Shown: piece by piece, positions 24,866 through 38,837 of the stretch
How the letters are laid out: each line of letters begins with the position of its first letter
Position numbering within the stretch: the first letter of the stretch is position 1
Source of the DNA: Phocoena phocoena
Lineage: Eukaryota > Chordata > Mammalia > Artiodactyla > Phocoenidae
Direction of reading: 5' to 3'
Length of the DNA: 64,000 bases
Assembly: GCF_963924675.1 (NCBI RefSeq)
Contig: NC_089235.1
Coordinates: 61,934,220 to 61,998,219 of the forward strand
Notes under the pieces: model-generated
Database searches by the model: none
Seen by the model: only the letters and a program-made list of their open reading frames with translations
Told to the model about the DNA's origin: nothing
Translations under genes and position numbers: made by a program

Positions 24866-25210
24866 ACGAGTGTGCATGCCCATAGCAAAGTACTATAGAA
24901 AACTACAAGCTTATGGTTGTACTTACTCCACACACTTTGGAACCAGATGGTCTAGTTTCAAGTTACAGATCTTCCACTACTTTTTGCTGGGAAGGGATTA
25001 ACTTTGGTCATCTCCAAGTCTCAGTTTGCTTATCTGAAACATAAAAATTAGAATACTTAACTCTTTTGATTTCTTACAATATCAGACTTCTAAAGCAATA
25101 TTATAATGCTTGGCATAAAGTAAATGCTCAATACATTTACAACTATTATGAAATTAAATGGCACAGCCTTTGCTATGACCTTGGTCTGACTAATATGAAA
25201 AGGAGAGGTA

Positions 25211-25426
25211 GAGCTTCCCTGGTGGCGCAGTGGTTGAGAATCCGCCTGCCGATGCAGGGGACACGGGTTTGTGCCCCAGTCCAGGAAGATCCCACATGCC
25301 GCGGAGTGGCTGGGCCCATGAGCCATGGCCGCTGAGCCTGCGCGTCCGGAGCCTGTGCTCTGCAACGGGAGAGGCCACAACAGTGAGAGGCCCACATACC
25401 GAAAAAAAAAAAAAAAAAAAAAAAGT
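25211..25426 (+). mobile_element. CHR SINE, full short form
   Basis: Complete copy with a 23-base A-tail, flanked by agaggta at 25204-25210 and 25427-25433. The pure A-tail and low divergence suggest a relatively recent insertion. Confidence 0.94.
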
Positions 25427-26559
25427 AGAGGTAAAAACTGCAAGAAAATTTATGATGTATAGAGTCATGTAAACTATTTGTAAGCAGTTACACAATTCAA
25501 ACCTCAGCATTCCTTTATTACTACTTTTCTTTAAAAAAAATTTAAGACACAAAAATCGTTCCTTGCATACTCTTCTATAAAAAAAGTTTTAAGCTACAAA
25601 AATCCTTCCTTTCCAACCAGAAATGAAGACCACCAGAGATGCCCCTTCACTCGGTTAAACTGGTTCTCTCAGAAAATACTTCTGAGAGAGAGCATTTATT
25701 TCTGTTTGCAAGTTTGGAGGACAGGCATCAAGGTAAAAGCACTATTCATAACTTCTAATGCTCTCTCCACCTGCGTACAAAAACAGGAATCAATTCATTT
25801 CCTTCAGACACCAACCAGTCAAGTCCTACTGGCAGCACTGAAGGGTTCTAAGGACTTTCCTTTGTAAATAATGTCATTAAAAGCCTTGTGAGTTTCCTTC
25901 CTCCTGCTTGTGTCTTTCTTAAGAGCAGAATATTCAATCTACTGCTTCTTTTCTTTCCTGCTGGATAAATAAAAATTTATGGTAAAAGTACGGAAAATAA
26001 CCCCCATGATAGTTTTCCTTCAGCTCTGCCAAAACAAAACAAAATGCAAAAGATCACCACAGAACTTACGGAACATGCAAACCAGTCTTACAAAATTGGA
26101 ATGGGGTTTAGCGTGTTTCTGTACAACAGATTGTGGCAACACTTGCTCCCTGGAGATTTTTTGTCATGGACTGCTGATCTTGTGGGGAGCTGCTAAACGC
26201 TTTTTCTCTCCTCCTTGAAGCTCCAAACAAAACAATTCAGATATGCTCACAGTGGTACTCCACTGAACACAACTGGGATCAAAGGACCTGTGTATTTCTA
26301 CCTGGGAGTGATTTTGTTAGTGTAGAATAAGGAGTGAGTGTAGAGGGGATAAGGAAGATTATTCGCCCCCCCTGGTCCTCTCCATCTCAAGCCCGTTGGT
26401 ACAGGCATCCCTTGCATGGCAGAGAAATAGTACCAGGATGTGCTCTACAAAGATGCTGAGGTACAGTAGATGGATTTTGTCTTAGGAGCAATTATGTAAG
26501 TAAATCTGTCATACATTTGACTGATTGAACCTTAATATAGTTCACCCCTGGGGATTCTC

Positions 26560-26740
26560 CATCAGGGCAGGGACTCTCGAAGCTGTGATCAAATCACTCA
26601 AGCGTTCATTAAATACGCAGATTCCCAGGTCTTGCCCCTGAAAGATTGATTTGGTAGGGCACAGAAATCTGAATTTTTAATAAGCAGTCTAGGTAGGATT
26701 TGTGATATAGGTGCTCAGACCACACTTATTAAAATACTTC
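26560..26740. mobile_element. hAT-Charlie MITE, MER20/MER5-like relic
   Basis: 'acgcagattcccaggtcttgcccctgaaagattg' and 'aatctgaatttttaataagcag' resemble the MER20/MER5 consensus. The termini are decayed. Confidence 0.5.
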
Positions 26741-27609
26741 CCAGAATAGTGCATAGGCACCACATCCTCCTCTTTCAAAATCACAAGCCCTGTGTTCTCA
26801 GCCCCACCCTTGGCAAGCTGTCTCACTGGAAAACAGCCATCTGACACACAGCAAAGTAGGTAATAACTGGAAAACTCTCCTGAAAAGATTTTTTTTTTAT
26901 TTTAATGAGAGACAAAAGGGTGGTTGGTTTAGAAAAACACCTTCACATGAAAGGCAATTACGAGCATTTCAGCAGGTGAGGGAGGGATAAAATTGGGGAC
27001 TGAGCTCAGGAGTTATGGAGGTACCGCTCAGAAATCACTGCAGGTGCAGCTCCATCAAGCAGAACGGATGAACACAGAACACCCATGCTCACACCTCTCG
27101 GCAGAGCCCGGGGATGGTGCTTCTCCAGGGCAGTCTGGGTTCCGGGAACCCTGAGGAAGCCACTATGCCTGGTCCTTTGGCCTTTCTACCTATCTCTCTG
27201 GGACTCTCAAACTTCCCTTTCCTAACTCTCAAATTTTCTCAGGAGACTTAAGCCCACACTGTAGTTGCCTCCCATCTCATGATCTACCTACTAGAACTGT
27301 GAATCAAGCCTGATTTGTTTGGCATCATCAGCTATTGCTTTCCTTTGTGGTTGTTTTTTTATTTTACACTTTTCCAATGCAGAACATCAGTGATCATTGG
27401 AAAGCCCAGGAAAGGGAAAAAGATGGCATCCTCTGCTGGACTTGCCTCCCAGAACTTGCCGTATGATAAGAAAACTACTGAAGATTGCTCCCCCTGAACT
27501 AAAGACACCTAAATGCATGATGTGCTAATTCAGACTGTACAGATGTGATTCATTATTTTTGCTCATTAAGGCTGTTAAGATAGTAGAGGGTGTTGATCTG
27601 GTGTTCAGA

Positions 27610-27860
27610 AGCACCCACTAATTCCCAGACACTGAGCTGAGTACTCAACACCCATTATGCAGTTTGAATCTCCTAACAGCCCTGTCCTGAGTAGGAGATG
27701 TTATTATGCCCATTTAAGGGATGAAGAAAGAGAAGTTCAGAGAGATGTAAGTGACTTGGTGAAGTCAGACACCTAGAAAGAAAGCAGAGAGCTGGGATTT
27801 GTCCTCCTGACTTTGATGCCCATACTCTTACTGTTATACCATGCTGCCTCTCCCCTTTAA
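27610..27860 (-). repeat. MIR SINE, nearly full length, antisense
   Basis: Antisense MIR: 'cactgagctgagtactcaacacc', 'ttattatgcccatttaagggatgaag', 'agctgggatttgtcctcctgac' and 'ttactgttataccatgctgcctctcc'. Confidence 0.85.
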
Positions 27861-28882
27861 GCACATTATAAATTATTTAATTATAAGAAGTTAACTTGCA
27901 AGTCTCAAGGTCCTGAATTGATGGAGTGGACCCTCTATAAAAGCATTTCTTTTTCAGTACCGAAAACCTACACTACATGGATATGTCAGGGACATTTCTC
28001 CAGAAATGTGAATCTAATTTAATAAAAACCATACTGTACCCAAAGAGCCAACAGATATTCATAAAGTGTTTAACACTCTAGAGAAGGGTATACTGCAACA
28101 TAAAGCCCATCCAAGCAACATGCTTAAAACCACATTTGCAAACTTCATTCTCTATTCAACCAGAGACAGGATGACTTTTTAATTCCAGGGCATCTGTTCT
28201 AGATTTGAACTGACGGAAAATTGTTCCCTCCTGACAGCCATTCAGCAGTCCATATTCATTCTCAGTAAATTGGTGCTCCCAGGAGGCAGTGTTGCCTGTG
28301 CAGAAACTCTGGATGCCACTGGCCTCTGCGGAACCACATGGCAGAGCTGGGAAAAACCTGAGGAAAAGATCAACTTCCTTTAAAAACATCCCCTAAAGGG
28401 ACCCCATACTTAAGGCAAAACAGATGCTCCCGAGAAACAACATCAGGCTGAGAGAAGCTTGTGTCGTGCCACAAACTATCCCTTAATTCGTCCCCTTGCC
28501 CAGGTCTCCTCTTTCTCCAATCCTCTTCTTTGCTATGTCTTAGCAGCCATGTCCACGCACGCATGTGCATATGCGCACTCAGAGACCAGAAGTCAATCAT
28601 AGACTTCCTCAAAGTAAAATCGCAGGATGATGGGGAATCTTCCAGCTTTGCACGAGACTAGTTGTGTGAGCACTTAATGTGCCTGGCCCTGGACCACGTG
28701 CTTTCTGTGGATGTGAGGATGAGGAAATGAAGGCTTGTGGAAGTCATTATTTCCAGGATAACACATCTAGCAAACAGTGGTCCTAGGATACAAACCAGGT
28801 CAGTCTGACTCTAAAATCCAAGCTGTAAGTCCCCAAACTACACAATCGCTCATGTCATGGCACCTTTATAAGACTCCTCCGA

Positions 28883-29246
28883 GGGACTTCCCTGCTGGTG
28901 CAGGGGTTAAGAATCCACCTGCCAATGCAGGGGACGCGGGTTCGAGCCCTCATCCAGGAAGATCCCACATGCCGCGGAGCAACTAAGCCCGTGTGCCACA
29001 ACTACTGAGCCTGTGCTCTGGAGCCCACGAGCCACAACTACTGAGCCCACGTGCCACAACTACTGAAGCCCACGCGCCTAGAACCTGTGCTCCGCAACAA
29101 GAGAAGCCACCGCAATGAGAAGCCCGCGCACTGCAACGAAGAGTAGCCCCTGCTCGCCACAACTAGAGAAAGCACGCATGCAGCAATGAAGACCCAACGC
29201 AGCCAAAAATAAATAAATAAAATAAAATAAATTTATATATAAAAAA
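28883..29246 (+). mobile_element. CHR-family SINE, long form
   Basis: Starts gggacttccctgctggtgcagg. The 'ccacaactactgagcc' block occurs three times in tandem-like form, and the element ends gacccaacgcagccaaaaataaataaa. The exact duplication aagactcctccga lies at 28870-28882 and 29247-29259. Confidence 0.95.
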
Positions 29247-30199
29247 AAGACTCCTCCGAACAATGAGCAAGTTGAACCAATTTGAGATTCCAGAATTCCA
29301 GAGGGGGAAAAAAGCCCATAAGGCATTGTGGAATGTTTTTATTTGTTTTGTTGACTAATTGTCATTGTTTGCCGGAATTTTTAAAAATTCTGAATTTGAC
29401 TGCCTTTTAGTCAAGACATCCACACTTCTGGGCCCATCTTCCCACTTGGTCTCTACTCTTTGCCTGCTGTCCACTTGTCCTCTGAAGGCATTTGAGTTTT
29501 CAACCCCTAAACACTCTATAAATATTCTTTTAGCTTGACCATTCTGTGATCTCTATGTGGATGACAGTTACACAGCCATGAGCGTAGGGTGGGTGTAAAG
29601 TAGAAACTAGTAAAGTCAGTGAGAGGCATTGAAATTTACTGATGGCTGTGTGATAAGACACCAAGTTTGGACTTACATGAGGAATGGCAAACATCATCCA
29701 TCTAAAGTGCCAATTCTGACCTGTTATTCACAGATAAGTGGAATACTTCGTTGAGAAGAACTCTGAGGCTGCACCCTGACTGAGCAGAGGGCCCAACGGA
29801 TTCACAGACGCTTGTTAGCCACAGAATGCTTTCCCTGGACAAATGACTTTTAAAGACTCTATTAATAAAACAGATAAAAGTGAAGTTGCTCAGGCTGAAA
29901 CAGAGATGGGGGAGCCTAGTGCTACCCTACTGGTTTCCTTTAATTTCTATAATTACTGACATGGAATCTTCAAAGAGATCCTGTGACTCCTTAGAGAATA
30001 ATTTAGAAATCACTGACAAAGACGCTCCTCAAGGTTCTTTTATGCTCTGACACACTTTGATTCCTTGAGGCATCAAGAGCCTTTGTAGATGATCAGAAGC
30101 ATCACAAAGGAAAATAGAGGCTTCTGCTTAAATTCATTTAATCAACTTTCACACAGTGGCAAAATGACATTAGGTAAAGATAGGCTTCCATTTCTGTTG

Positions 30200-30480
30200 T
30201 TCCAGAGATATTCCAAGATGTCCTCTGTGTCCAAGCCACCGTCATCTCTCACCTGGATGATTGCAACTGCCTCCTAGCTAACCTCTCTGCTTCACCCTCG
30301 TCCTCTGTAGTCTGTTCTCCACAAACACAGAGAGTGAACTTCTGAGATGTTAGACCAACTTATTTCTCTGCTCAAGACCTTACGATGACTTCAAATTTTA
30401 CTCAGAATAAATTTCCAAGTCCTCCTCACAACCTGCAAGTTCCTACATGGACTCTCTGAGGACACCTTCACCCACTATTT
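30200..30480 (+). repeat. L2 LINE segment
   Basis: 'caccgtcatctctcacctggatgattgcaactgcctcctagc' and 'ctctgctcaagaccttacgatg' belong to the L2 region that follows the reverse-transcriptase domain. The frame is broken. Confidence 0.85.
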
Positions 30481-30502
30481 CCTCAATTACTATGCTCTAA
30501 AG

Positions 30503-31385
30503 CAATGGTTCTCAAAACATACATCCTGACACCCTTTTTGGGTCTGGAGATCAAGATTTCTTTTATCCTAATACTAAGATGTTGTTTTCATGTCTATTTT
30601 CTCATGTCTATGTCCCCAGAGAACAAATATTTTGTTGATACGGTTTCAGATCCCACTTTGCAACTACCCTGTGAAAGACTATCACTTGTTGAGTTTTTTT
30701 TTTTTTTTTTTGGTGGTACGCGGGCCTCTCACTGTTGTGGCCTCTCCCGTTGCAGAGCACAGGCTCCGGACGCGCAGGCTCAGCGGCCATGGCTCACCGG
30801 CCTAGCCGCTTCGCGGCATGTGGGATCTTCCTGGACCGGGACACGAACCCATGTCCCCTGCATCGGCAGACAGACTCTCAACCACTGCACCACCAGGGAA
30901 GCCCACTTGTTGAGTTTTGATGCAGCATCAAAGGAGAATAACCACAAATATCTGAAAAGGCTATTATAATACCTTCCATTTTCCAACCACGTATCTGTGT
31001 GAGGCCAGATTATTTTCATATACTAAAACCAAAACAACACACTACAACTTATTGGATGCAGAAGCAGCTATGAGAATTCAGCTGTCCTCTAGCAAGCCAG
31101 ACACTGAAGAGATTTACAAAAAATGCAGAACAATGCTACCGTTCTCATTAAAATTTTTTGTTTTGGAAAATATAGTTATTTTTTATAAAAATATTACTTA
31201 TATTAACATGTGTTATGTTTATTATTATAATTTTAAATGAATCAGTAAGTATTTTTAAATTTCCTCAATTTTAACTTCTAATATGACAAATATAGCTAGA
31301 ATCCATATAAGCAAAGTTCTTTGGGATCCTCAGTAATTTTTAGGAGCACAACAGTGTCCTGGACCAAAATGTTTGAGAACCACTG
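30503..31385. mobile_element. hAT element with intact termini and 8-bp duplication, split by a SINE
   Basis: Terminal inverted repeats caatggttctcaaaacat and atgtttgagaaccactg are bordered by ctctaaag (30495-30502) and ctctaaac (31386-31393), the 8-base duplication expected of hAT transposition. Without the nested SINE it is about 0.67 kb. I cannot name the family. Open frames crossing it are not a transposase. Confidence 0.85.
30698..30903 (-). mobile_element. CHR SINE nested in the hAT element
   Basis: Complete antisense copy flanked by the exact 15-base duplication cacttgttgagtttt at 30683-30697 and 30904-30918. It lies inside the hAT element and is therefore younger. Confidence 0.96.
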
Positions 31386-31504
31386 CTCTAAACCTCTTGG
31401 CCTTCTTACTGTTCCTTCCCATGCCAAAAAGAGATCTATTCTAAGGAACTGGCACATGTGGTTATGGAGGCTGAGAAGTCCAAGATCTGGAGACCCAGGA
31501 AAGC

Positions 31505-31770
31505 TGATGGTGTACCTTCCATATACACACTACTGTATGTAAAATAGATAACTAATAAGAACGTACTGTATATAGCACAGGGAATTCTATTTAATACTCT
31601 GTAATAACCTATATGGGAATGGAATCTAAAAAAGAGTGGATATATGTATATGTATAACTGATTCACTTTGATGTACAGCAGAGACTAACAAAACATTGTA
31701 AATCAACTATACTCCAATAAAAATTAATTTAAAAAATAAAAATAAGATTTACAGTAAAGAAAAAAAAAAG
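31505..31770 (+). mobile_element. L1 3' UTR fragment
   Basis: Contains 'gtaaaatagataactaataagaacgtactgtatatagcacaggg', 'gattcactttgatgtacagcagagac' and 'tactccaataaaa', followed by an A-rich tail. Confidence 0.85.
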
Positions 31771-33059
31771 AAATTCCTGACGGAACTGTGCATCACTTGC
31801 ATGATTTCTTTAAAAATTGTTTTAATATGTTACTTGCTATTTAATAAAGATTAATTTCTGACGTGAAAAGGAAAGTGTGTATGTTTCTGCCTCAAACACA
31901 TATTTTTGAAATTTTGCCTCCTTTGAAAATCTCCACCTGACCAAGCTGTCTTTTCCACTATCCCTGCCCACCTCTGCCTGTCTAGTGCCCTCATCTTTGT
32001 CACAGGGCACCCTGGCTGCCATCCAACATAATATTTCCCACATTGTATTGAAATTACTTGTTTCTAGGACAACCTGTCCCTTGAGATGAAAATTTCCTTG
32101 CAGAGAAGGGACTATTCTATCTCATTTACCTTCATATCTTCATACCTCCAGCACTTAACCTCACTACTTAGCATATAATAATGATTATATTAAACCTGGT
32201 GTTGTAAATACATACCCACCATTTTTTTTTATCACCACGTCATGATGAAGGGTTTAAATTACTCTTGCATTTCCTTTGGAACATATCAGTCAAATATGGA
32301 AGTGGAAACTACAATACTAAAGTAATTAATTATAGCACAATCACTGTTTAGCTGACTCAATTAGAATAAAATTCTCAAAAATGGAATTGCTGAAAGGTTT
32401 TTAAAGCAAAATCATCCCCAAATAGCAGGCCAATGCCTTTACTTTTAAATACACCTTAACAAAGATCAAATCATAGGAATATACTTTGACAGACAAGGCT
32501 TAATTTATCATTGTAAAATTCATATTGCATCAAAGGATTTTTTTTTTAATTTGGTTCATTTTTGCTGAAAATGGTTTGAGGTCAGTAATTTCCAGAAGTT
32601 TCTCTCCTTGAGATGAAAAGCAAGGTCTGGTGCAAACACAGAGCCTAAACAACCAGTTATTCCAACTGGCTGTGTTTCAGCATCAAAAAATAAGTTTGCC
32701 TTCTGGGACGTAAGTAGATATTAAATCAAATATAAATTTTTCCAGTTTGAAAAGAGAAAAACATGCAACTTAAAGCATTGCAAGCAGGTGCCATTTGCAA
32801 GTACTGCAGGAGAATATTTTCATTTCCTCAAATCCCTAACATCCATGATTCTCCCTCCCACTCCTCAACTCTCTTTGCATGCATACTTGTGAAATTTCCA
32901 ATTCCAAGTCTTCTCTAACAAAGGCCTCCCACCCTGCATACTACTAACCTTCTTCCTCTCCTACTTTATGATCCCACCTATTGACAAAGCCTTCTCTAGC
33001 TCTTCCTTATAATTATCTTTGCCATCTGACAGGCATGTTTCTCTTATCACCCCTCCCCT

Positions 33060-36000
33060 TTTAATAATGGCTTTATTGAAATATATTCATATACTTCACC
33101 CATTTAAAGAGTAAGATTCAATAGTTTTTAGTATATTCAGAATTGTGCAACCATCATCACCATCAGTTCTGAATATTTTCATCACTACAAAGGAAACCCT
33201 GCACCCATTAACAGTGACTCATCTCCCTCACTTCCCAACCCAGCCCTAGGCAACCACTAATCAACTTTCTTTATATATATAGATTTGCCTATTCTGGACA
33301 TTTAATTTAAATGGCCTCTTTCATTTTGCATGATGTTTTCAATGTTCACAATCCTTTTCATTTCTGGAATCTTGGTAGTAATATCTCCTCTTTATATCTT
33401 ATTTTAGTAATCTGAGTTTTTTCCCCCTTGGTCAGTCTAGCTAAAGACTTGTTAAATTTGTTGATGTTTTCAAAGAACCGACTTTTAATTTTGTTGATTT
33501 TCTCTATTGTTTTTCTATTTTCCACTTCATTTATTGATGCTCCAGTCTTTACTATTTCCTTCTTTATGCTTGATTTGGGTTTAGAAGGTGAGATTATTGA
33601 TATGAGATCTTTCTTCTTTTTTATGTAGACATTTACAGATATAAATTTTCCCCGAAGCAATGTCTAGCTGTATCTCATAAGTTTTGGTATATGAGTCTCC
33701 ATTTTCATTCATCTCACAGTATTTTCTGAATTTTGGTTATTTAGGAGTTTGTTAATTTCCACCTATTTGTGATTTTTCCAAATTTCTTTGTGTTTATTGA
33801 TTTCTAATTTTACTTCACTGTGTTCAGAAAACAGTGTATGAATTCCATCCCTACAAATTTACAGTGACTGTTTCATGGTTGAACCTATGGTCTATCCTGG
33901 AAAATGTTCCATGTGCACTTGAGAAGAATATGTATTCTGCTTTTGTTGAGTGGAGTATTCCAAGGATGGCCATTAGATCTAGATGGTTTATAGCATTGTT
34001 CAAGTCTTTTTTTTTTTTTTAATTTTATTTTGCAGTACGCGGGCCTCTCACTGCTGTGGCATCTCCCGTTGTGGAGCACAGGCTCCTGACGTGCAGGCTC
34101 AGTGACCACGGCTCACGGGCCCAGCCACTCCACGGCATGTGGTATCTTCCCGGACCGGGGCACGAACCCATGTCCCCTGCATTGGCAGGCGGACTCTCAA
34201 CCACTGCGCCTTCTGGGAAGCCCCTGTTCAAGTCTTTTATTTACTTCCTGATCTTTTGCCTAGTGGCTCCATGCATTATTGAGAGTGGATATTTACATCT
34301 CCAGCTATTACCATTGAATTGTCTGTTTCTCCTTTCAGTTCTCCATCTTTGCTTCATGTATCTTGGAGCTCTGTTGTTAGGTACATATATAGTTATAACT
34401 GTTATATCTTCCTGATGGATTGAGCCCTTTATCGTTATAAAATGTCCCTCTCTATCTCTAATAACAGACTTTTGTTTTAAAATCTTTTTTACCTAATATT
34501 TGTATAGCCACTCAGCTTTTTAAATTGACTACAGCTTTTTCTTCCTTTGCAGGATATATTTTTATCCATCCAGTTTGACATCTCTGCCTTTTGATTGGAT
34601 TGTTTAATGCATTCACATTTAGTTTTGTTATTGATATAGTTGGATGTACATCTGCCATTTTACCTTGTGTTTTTTATGTCTCATGTCTTTTTTTTCCTTC
34701 TTTATTCCTCCTTTATGGCTTTCTTTTGCATTAAGTGTAACATTTTATTTTCTTTAATTGTTTTCTCTATATTTTTATGAGTTATTTTCTTAGTGGTTGC
34801 TCTAGGGTTTACCATATACACCTTATCAAAACCTAGGTTAGATTTATATTAACTTAATTTCAATGAGATATAGAAACATTACTCTTACACATATCTATTT
34901 CCTATTCCCCTTTTTTGTGCTATTGTTGTTATACATATTACATCTCTATATATTACAAAACCAACAATATATTGTTAAAAATGTGGCATAATATAATCTT
35001 ATGTCTATTAAAGAAATTGAGCAATGAAGGAAAATATTATTTATAGAGTTTGATATAGTAACATTTTTATATACCACTTCTGGTTCTCTTCATTTTTCTC
35101 CTGTGGATTCAAATTATGATCTGGTGTCATTTCCTTACTTCAATACAGCTTTATTTTCACCTATTTTCATTGTTCTGTTATGTTAGATGTATTACATTTC
35201 TACATGTTTTAGGTCCAACAATTGCTTTTTAAATCAGTTAAGAGTAGAAGGAGGGGAACTGTGCATTTATATTGTCTTTTATAATTACACAATTACTTTT
35301 ACCAGTGTTGTTTTTTCATGAGGGTTTATATTACCATCTGCAGTCACTTGCTTTCAGCCTTAAGAACTCCCTTTATTATTTCTAGTAAGGTGGGTCTGCT
35401 AGCAACAAAATCTCTCAGCTTTTATCGAGAACTGTCTTTATTTGCCTTCATCTGTGAAATATAGCTTTGGTGAATGTAAGATTACTGGCTGATAGTTTTT
35501 CTCTTCAACACTCCAAATATGTCATTCCACTGCCTTCTTGCCTCCATTGTTTCTGAGAAGTCAGATATTAGTCTTAGAGGGATTCCTTTATATGTGATGA
35601 GTCCTTTTTCTCCTGCTGCTTTCAGAATTTTCTCTTTGCCTTTGTATTTCAACATTTTTACTGTGATGTGTCTCTTTGTGGATCTCTTTGTGTTTTTCCT
35701 GCTTACAATTTATTGAATTTCTGAGATATGCAGATTGACTTTCATCAAATTTGGGGTGTTGTTTCTAGCCATTATTTCTTGTGATGTTATTTTCTGTTCC
35801 CTTCTCTCCTCTTCTTCTGGTACTCCCATTATGTGCATGTTTATGCATAAAGGTGTTGCACATTTCTCTGAGGCTCTGTTCATTTTTCTTCATCCTTTTT
35901 GTTTTCTGTCCTTTGGATTACAAAATCTCTATCAATCTAACTTCCACTTCACTGATTCTTTCAAATTTGTTGGTCCCTCTAGTGAATTTTTCATTTCAGT

Positions 36001-36290
36001 TATACTTTCAACTCTAGAGTTTCCATTTGCTTCTTTTTTATAATTTCTTTCTCTTTATTGATATTCTTTGTTTGATGAGATATTGTCATCATACCTTCAG
36101 TTATTCCTTAAGTATAGTTTCTTTAGTTCTTTGAATATATTTATAATGGCTGCTTAGAAGGCTTTGTCTTTTACATTTGAGATCTAGTCCCTCACAGTTT
36201 ATATTGACTGCTTTTCTTCTATGTATGGGTCATACTTTCCTGTTTCTTTCCATATCTTGTCTTTTTTTTTTTTTTTTAAATGGGACATTT
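33060..36290 (-). mobile_element. Old L1M element, antisense, internally rearranged
   Basis: Read on the minus strand, the right part (about 35340-36200) resembles an L1M ORF1/5' region, 33360-34800 resembles ORF2, and 33060-33360 the 3' UTR ending in reversed 'ggctttattgaaatatattc'. All frames carry many stops and the order is shortened. A CHR SINE interrupts it at 34012-34224. Confidence 0.75.
34012..34224 (-). mobile_element. CHR SINE nested in L1M
   Basis: Complete antisense copy with a T-run at the left, flanked by the exact duplication tgttcaagtctttt at 33998-34011 and 34225-34238. Confidence 0.95.
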
Positions 36291-37536
36291 TAGGTAACAT
36301 ATAGCAACAATTCTGGATACTGATTTTTCTCCTCTCCTTCTGGGGCTTCTTGTGTGTGCATGTGCGTGCACTTGTTTATTTGTTTAGTGGCTTGGCTATA
36401 CTGCTTTAATGAAATCTAATTCTCCTTTCCCACCCACCCCCCCATAATGTGAAGCCTTGGCATGAACACAGTCATCCTGGGATGACAATTTAGCAGGGCT
36501 CTCTTTGACCTTCTTTTCCTCTGATCTCTGTTTAGTTGTCTGTCTCTTTTGTACCACACTTGGCTGTTAGGCTCCACTAATTACATGAGATTGTCCTATT
36601 CTTTCTGACAATGCCCTGGGACATAAACTGCTCCTCACTTTTATCTAATTAAATTCAGCCATGGGTAGTTTGAGGCGAGTCTTTGAGGCTGTTTTTCTCA
36701 GATCAGGAAGGCTCTTAGAAGCTGTCTCTTTTCCTGATTCTAACAAACTAGCTGGCCTATGGTTTAACTTGATGCTCTCAGAGCTACCAGCCTCTCTTAA
36801 TTTCTTACCACCAAGCCTCCATTGTTTCAGAGAATGCCTTTAGGCTTGAACTTCCCCTCACTCTGTTTCAAATAAAGTCAACTCTTTTCAGGGACAGGCT
36901 CAGAGCTCTTTGTTCTTATTGGCTGCATCTTCCCCCCTGGGCAAAATCTCTGAACCACTGTTCCAGGTGCTGGACAGTGACTGGCCTGCTTCTCTTGGAG
37001 TGACACCTCTGCTTTATGAGCAGAGATCTGGGGAGGGGTAGTAGCCACTGGCCTTCTCAGCTTGCCTCTTCTGGCATGGAATCTTCATCCTATGAGTTAA
37101 CTGGGGTGGCAATAATTGGTGCTGCATTATTCTCCTACTGCCATGCTTAGGGTAAGCTTCCACCCTTTACTCTGTGGGGGAGGGAGTGGGGAGGAAAGGC
37201 TGGCGGACAGAGGTAGCCAAATTTGTGGATGCACTCACCAGGATCTTAGCCTCTGTGGCGTGAAGTTGGATGGGATTAGAAATGTTGTTGGCCTGTTCCT
37301 CCTGGTAAAATACTGCATCCCTTGAATGGGAACTAAGGGAATGGGAATTCTGTCTTTTTGGCCACACCTGCCTAGACTAGAGTTTTCTTCAAGCTCAGCT
37401 AATGGGGAGAGAGAGTGAGGGAGAGGGTTATCATTCAAGTGCCACTGATGCTCACTAGTCTTACATATTTGATAGATTTTGCCAAATAAATATTCCTCCA
37501 TTTGCTATATGCTCCTAGGACAATTTCCAGAGACTT

Positions 37537-37865
37537 AAAAAAAATAAATTTATTTATCTATTTTTGGCTTCATTGGATCTTCATTGCTGTGCACGAGCTT
37601 TCTTTAGTTGTGGCGAGCTGGGGCTACTCTTCGTTGCGGTGCGCAGGCTTCTCGTTGCGGTGGCTTCTCTTGTTGCGGAGCATGGGCTCTAGGCATAGGG
37701 GCTTCAGTAGTTGTGGCTCACGGGGTCTAGAGCGCAGGCTCAGTAGTTGTGGCTCACGGGCTTAGTTGCTCCGCGGCACGTGGGATCTTCCCAGACCAGG
37801 GCTCGAACCCGTGTCCCCTGCATTGGCAGGCGGATTCTTAACCACTGTGCCACCAGGGAAGTCCC
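37537..37865 (-). mobile_element. CHR-family SINE, long form
   Basis: Antisense long form with 'ttgttgcggagcatgggctctaggc' and terminal 'ccaccagggaagtccc'. The duplication tccagagactt lies at 37526-37536 and 37866-37876. Confidence 0.94.
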
Positions 37866-38489
37866 TCCAGAGACTTTAAATGGTTGTGGTTTTTTATCAT
37901 TTTCACCAGCTATGGTTGTTTCAATAAAGAATGGGTCTGTAGATCTCTTCATATCTTTCCAGAAGTTTAGCCCTTTTTTAAAAATAGAATTCTGTAAGCT
38001 AACACTATAATTGCCAGTTTTTGTTGTCATTGACTGTTTCATTTTTAAGTTGTAATGATAATTGCTAGTAAGGTAGATGCTATTTTTTCCTGATCAAGTT
38101 GACTTGACTCCTCTCAAATAAACATATGCAAATTTGAAAACAGAAATGGGGGAGAGGAACCAAGTGGGAATGACATTTTATAATTTGTCAAGTTAAGAGT
38201 ACACTTTTTTTTTCTTTGTAGTGTTAAAAGGCAAATACCAAGACTTAAAGTCAATTTATATTTTACAAAAGAAAGCAAGCATGTAGGAACTGGCTACCAA
38301 GCTAAGACTCCCAAGTTTTTATTCTGATCCTATTATATTTGAATGTGGGTACGTCACCATGAATCCACACTTAAATTTCTGCATCTACTACAGGAGAATC
38401 TTGTTTTCAACATGGCTTAATTAATTGGAGCCACTTTTGGCAGGGCACATATAGATTAATAAAAATAATTAATAGTTGTAAAAGCTAAC

Positions 38490-38705
38490 ATCTGTTGAGT
38501 GCATATACCAGGGCTTTACAAAAATTGTTTTAATTGTATTATTTCAATTAATTCTAACAACATTACTATGAGGCAATTTGGATTATTATTATCCCTTTCT
38601 TATAGATAAAGCAACTAAGGCACAGACAGATTAAGTGATTTACCTAAGGTTACACAGCTCATCAGTAGTAGTGGAGGCTGGATTTGAACCCAGGCAGACT
38701 TAAAA
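38490..38705 (-). repeat. MIR SINE, antisense, well preserved
   Basis: Antisense MIR: 'agctaacatctgttgagtgcatataccaggg', 'gattattattatccctttcttatag', 'ggttacacagctcatcagtag' and 'ggatttgaacccaggcag'. Confidence 0.92.
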
Positions 38706-38837
38706 CTTTCACTGAACTTTTGTACTATACTGATACCAAAAATGCATACAGTAACCTCCTAAGCATGGTACTTGAGAATTTTCTTAAAGAGAATTATTCA
38801 TTCACTCATTCAACAAACTTACTGAGCATCTACTATA

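Noticed and set aside
28960..29090. Short regularly repeated units (ccacaactactgagcc) resembling an array
   Set aside because: This is the internal repeat of the long CHR form; spacing and context exclude CRISPR, and the genome is mammalian.
30505..30969. 154-codon open frame
   Set aside because: It joins hAT sequence to the antisense strand of a CHR SINE; the protein-like part is the repeated SINE translation seen in many places in this window.
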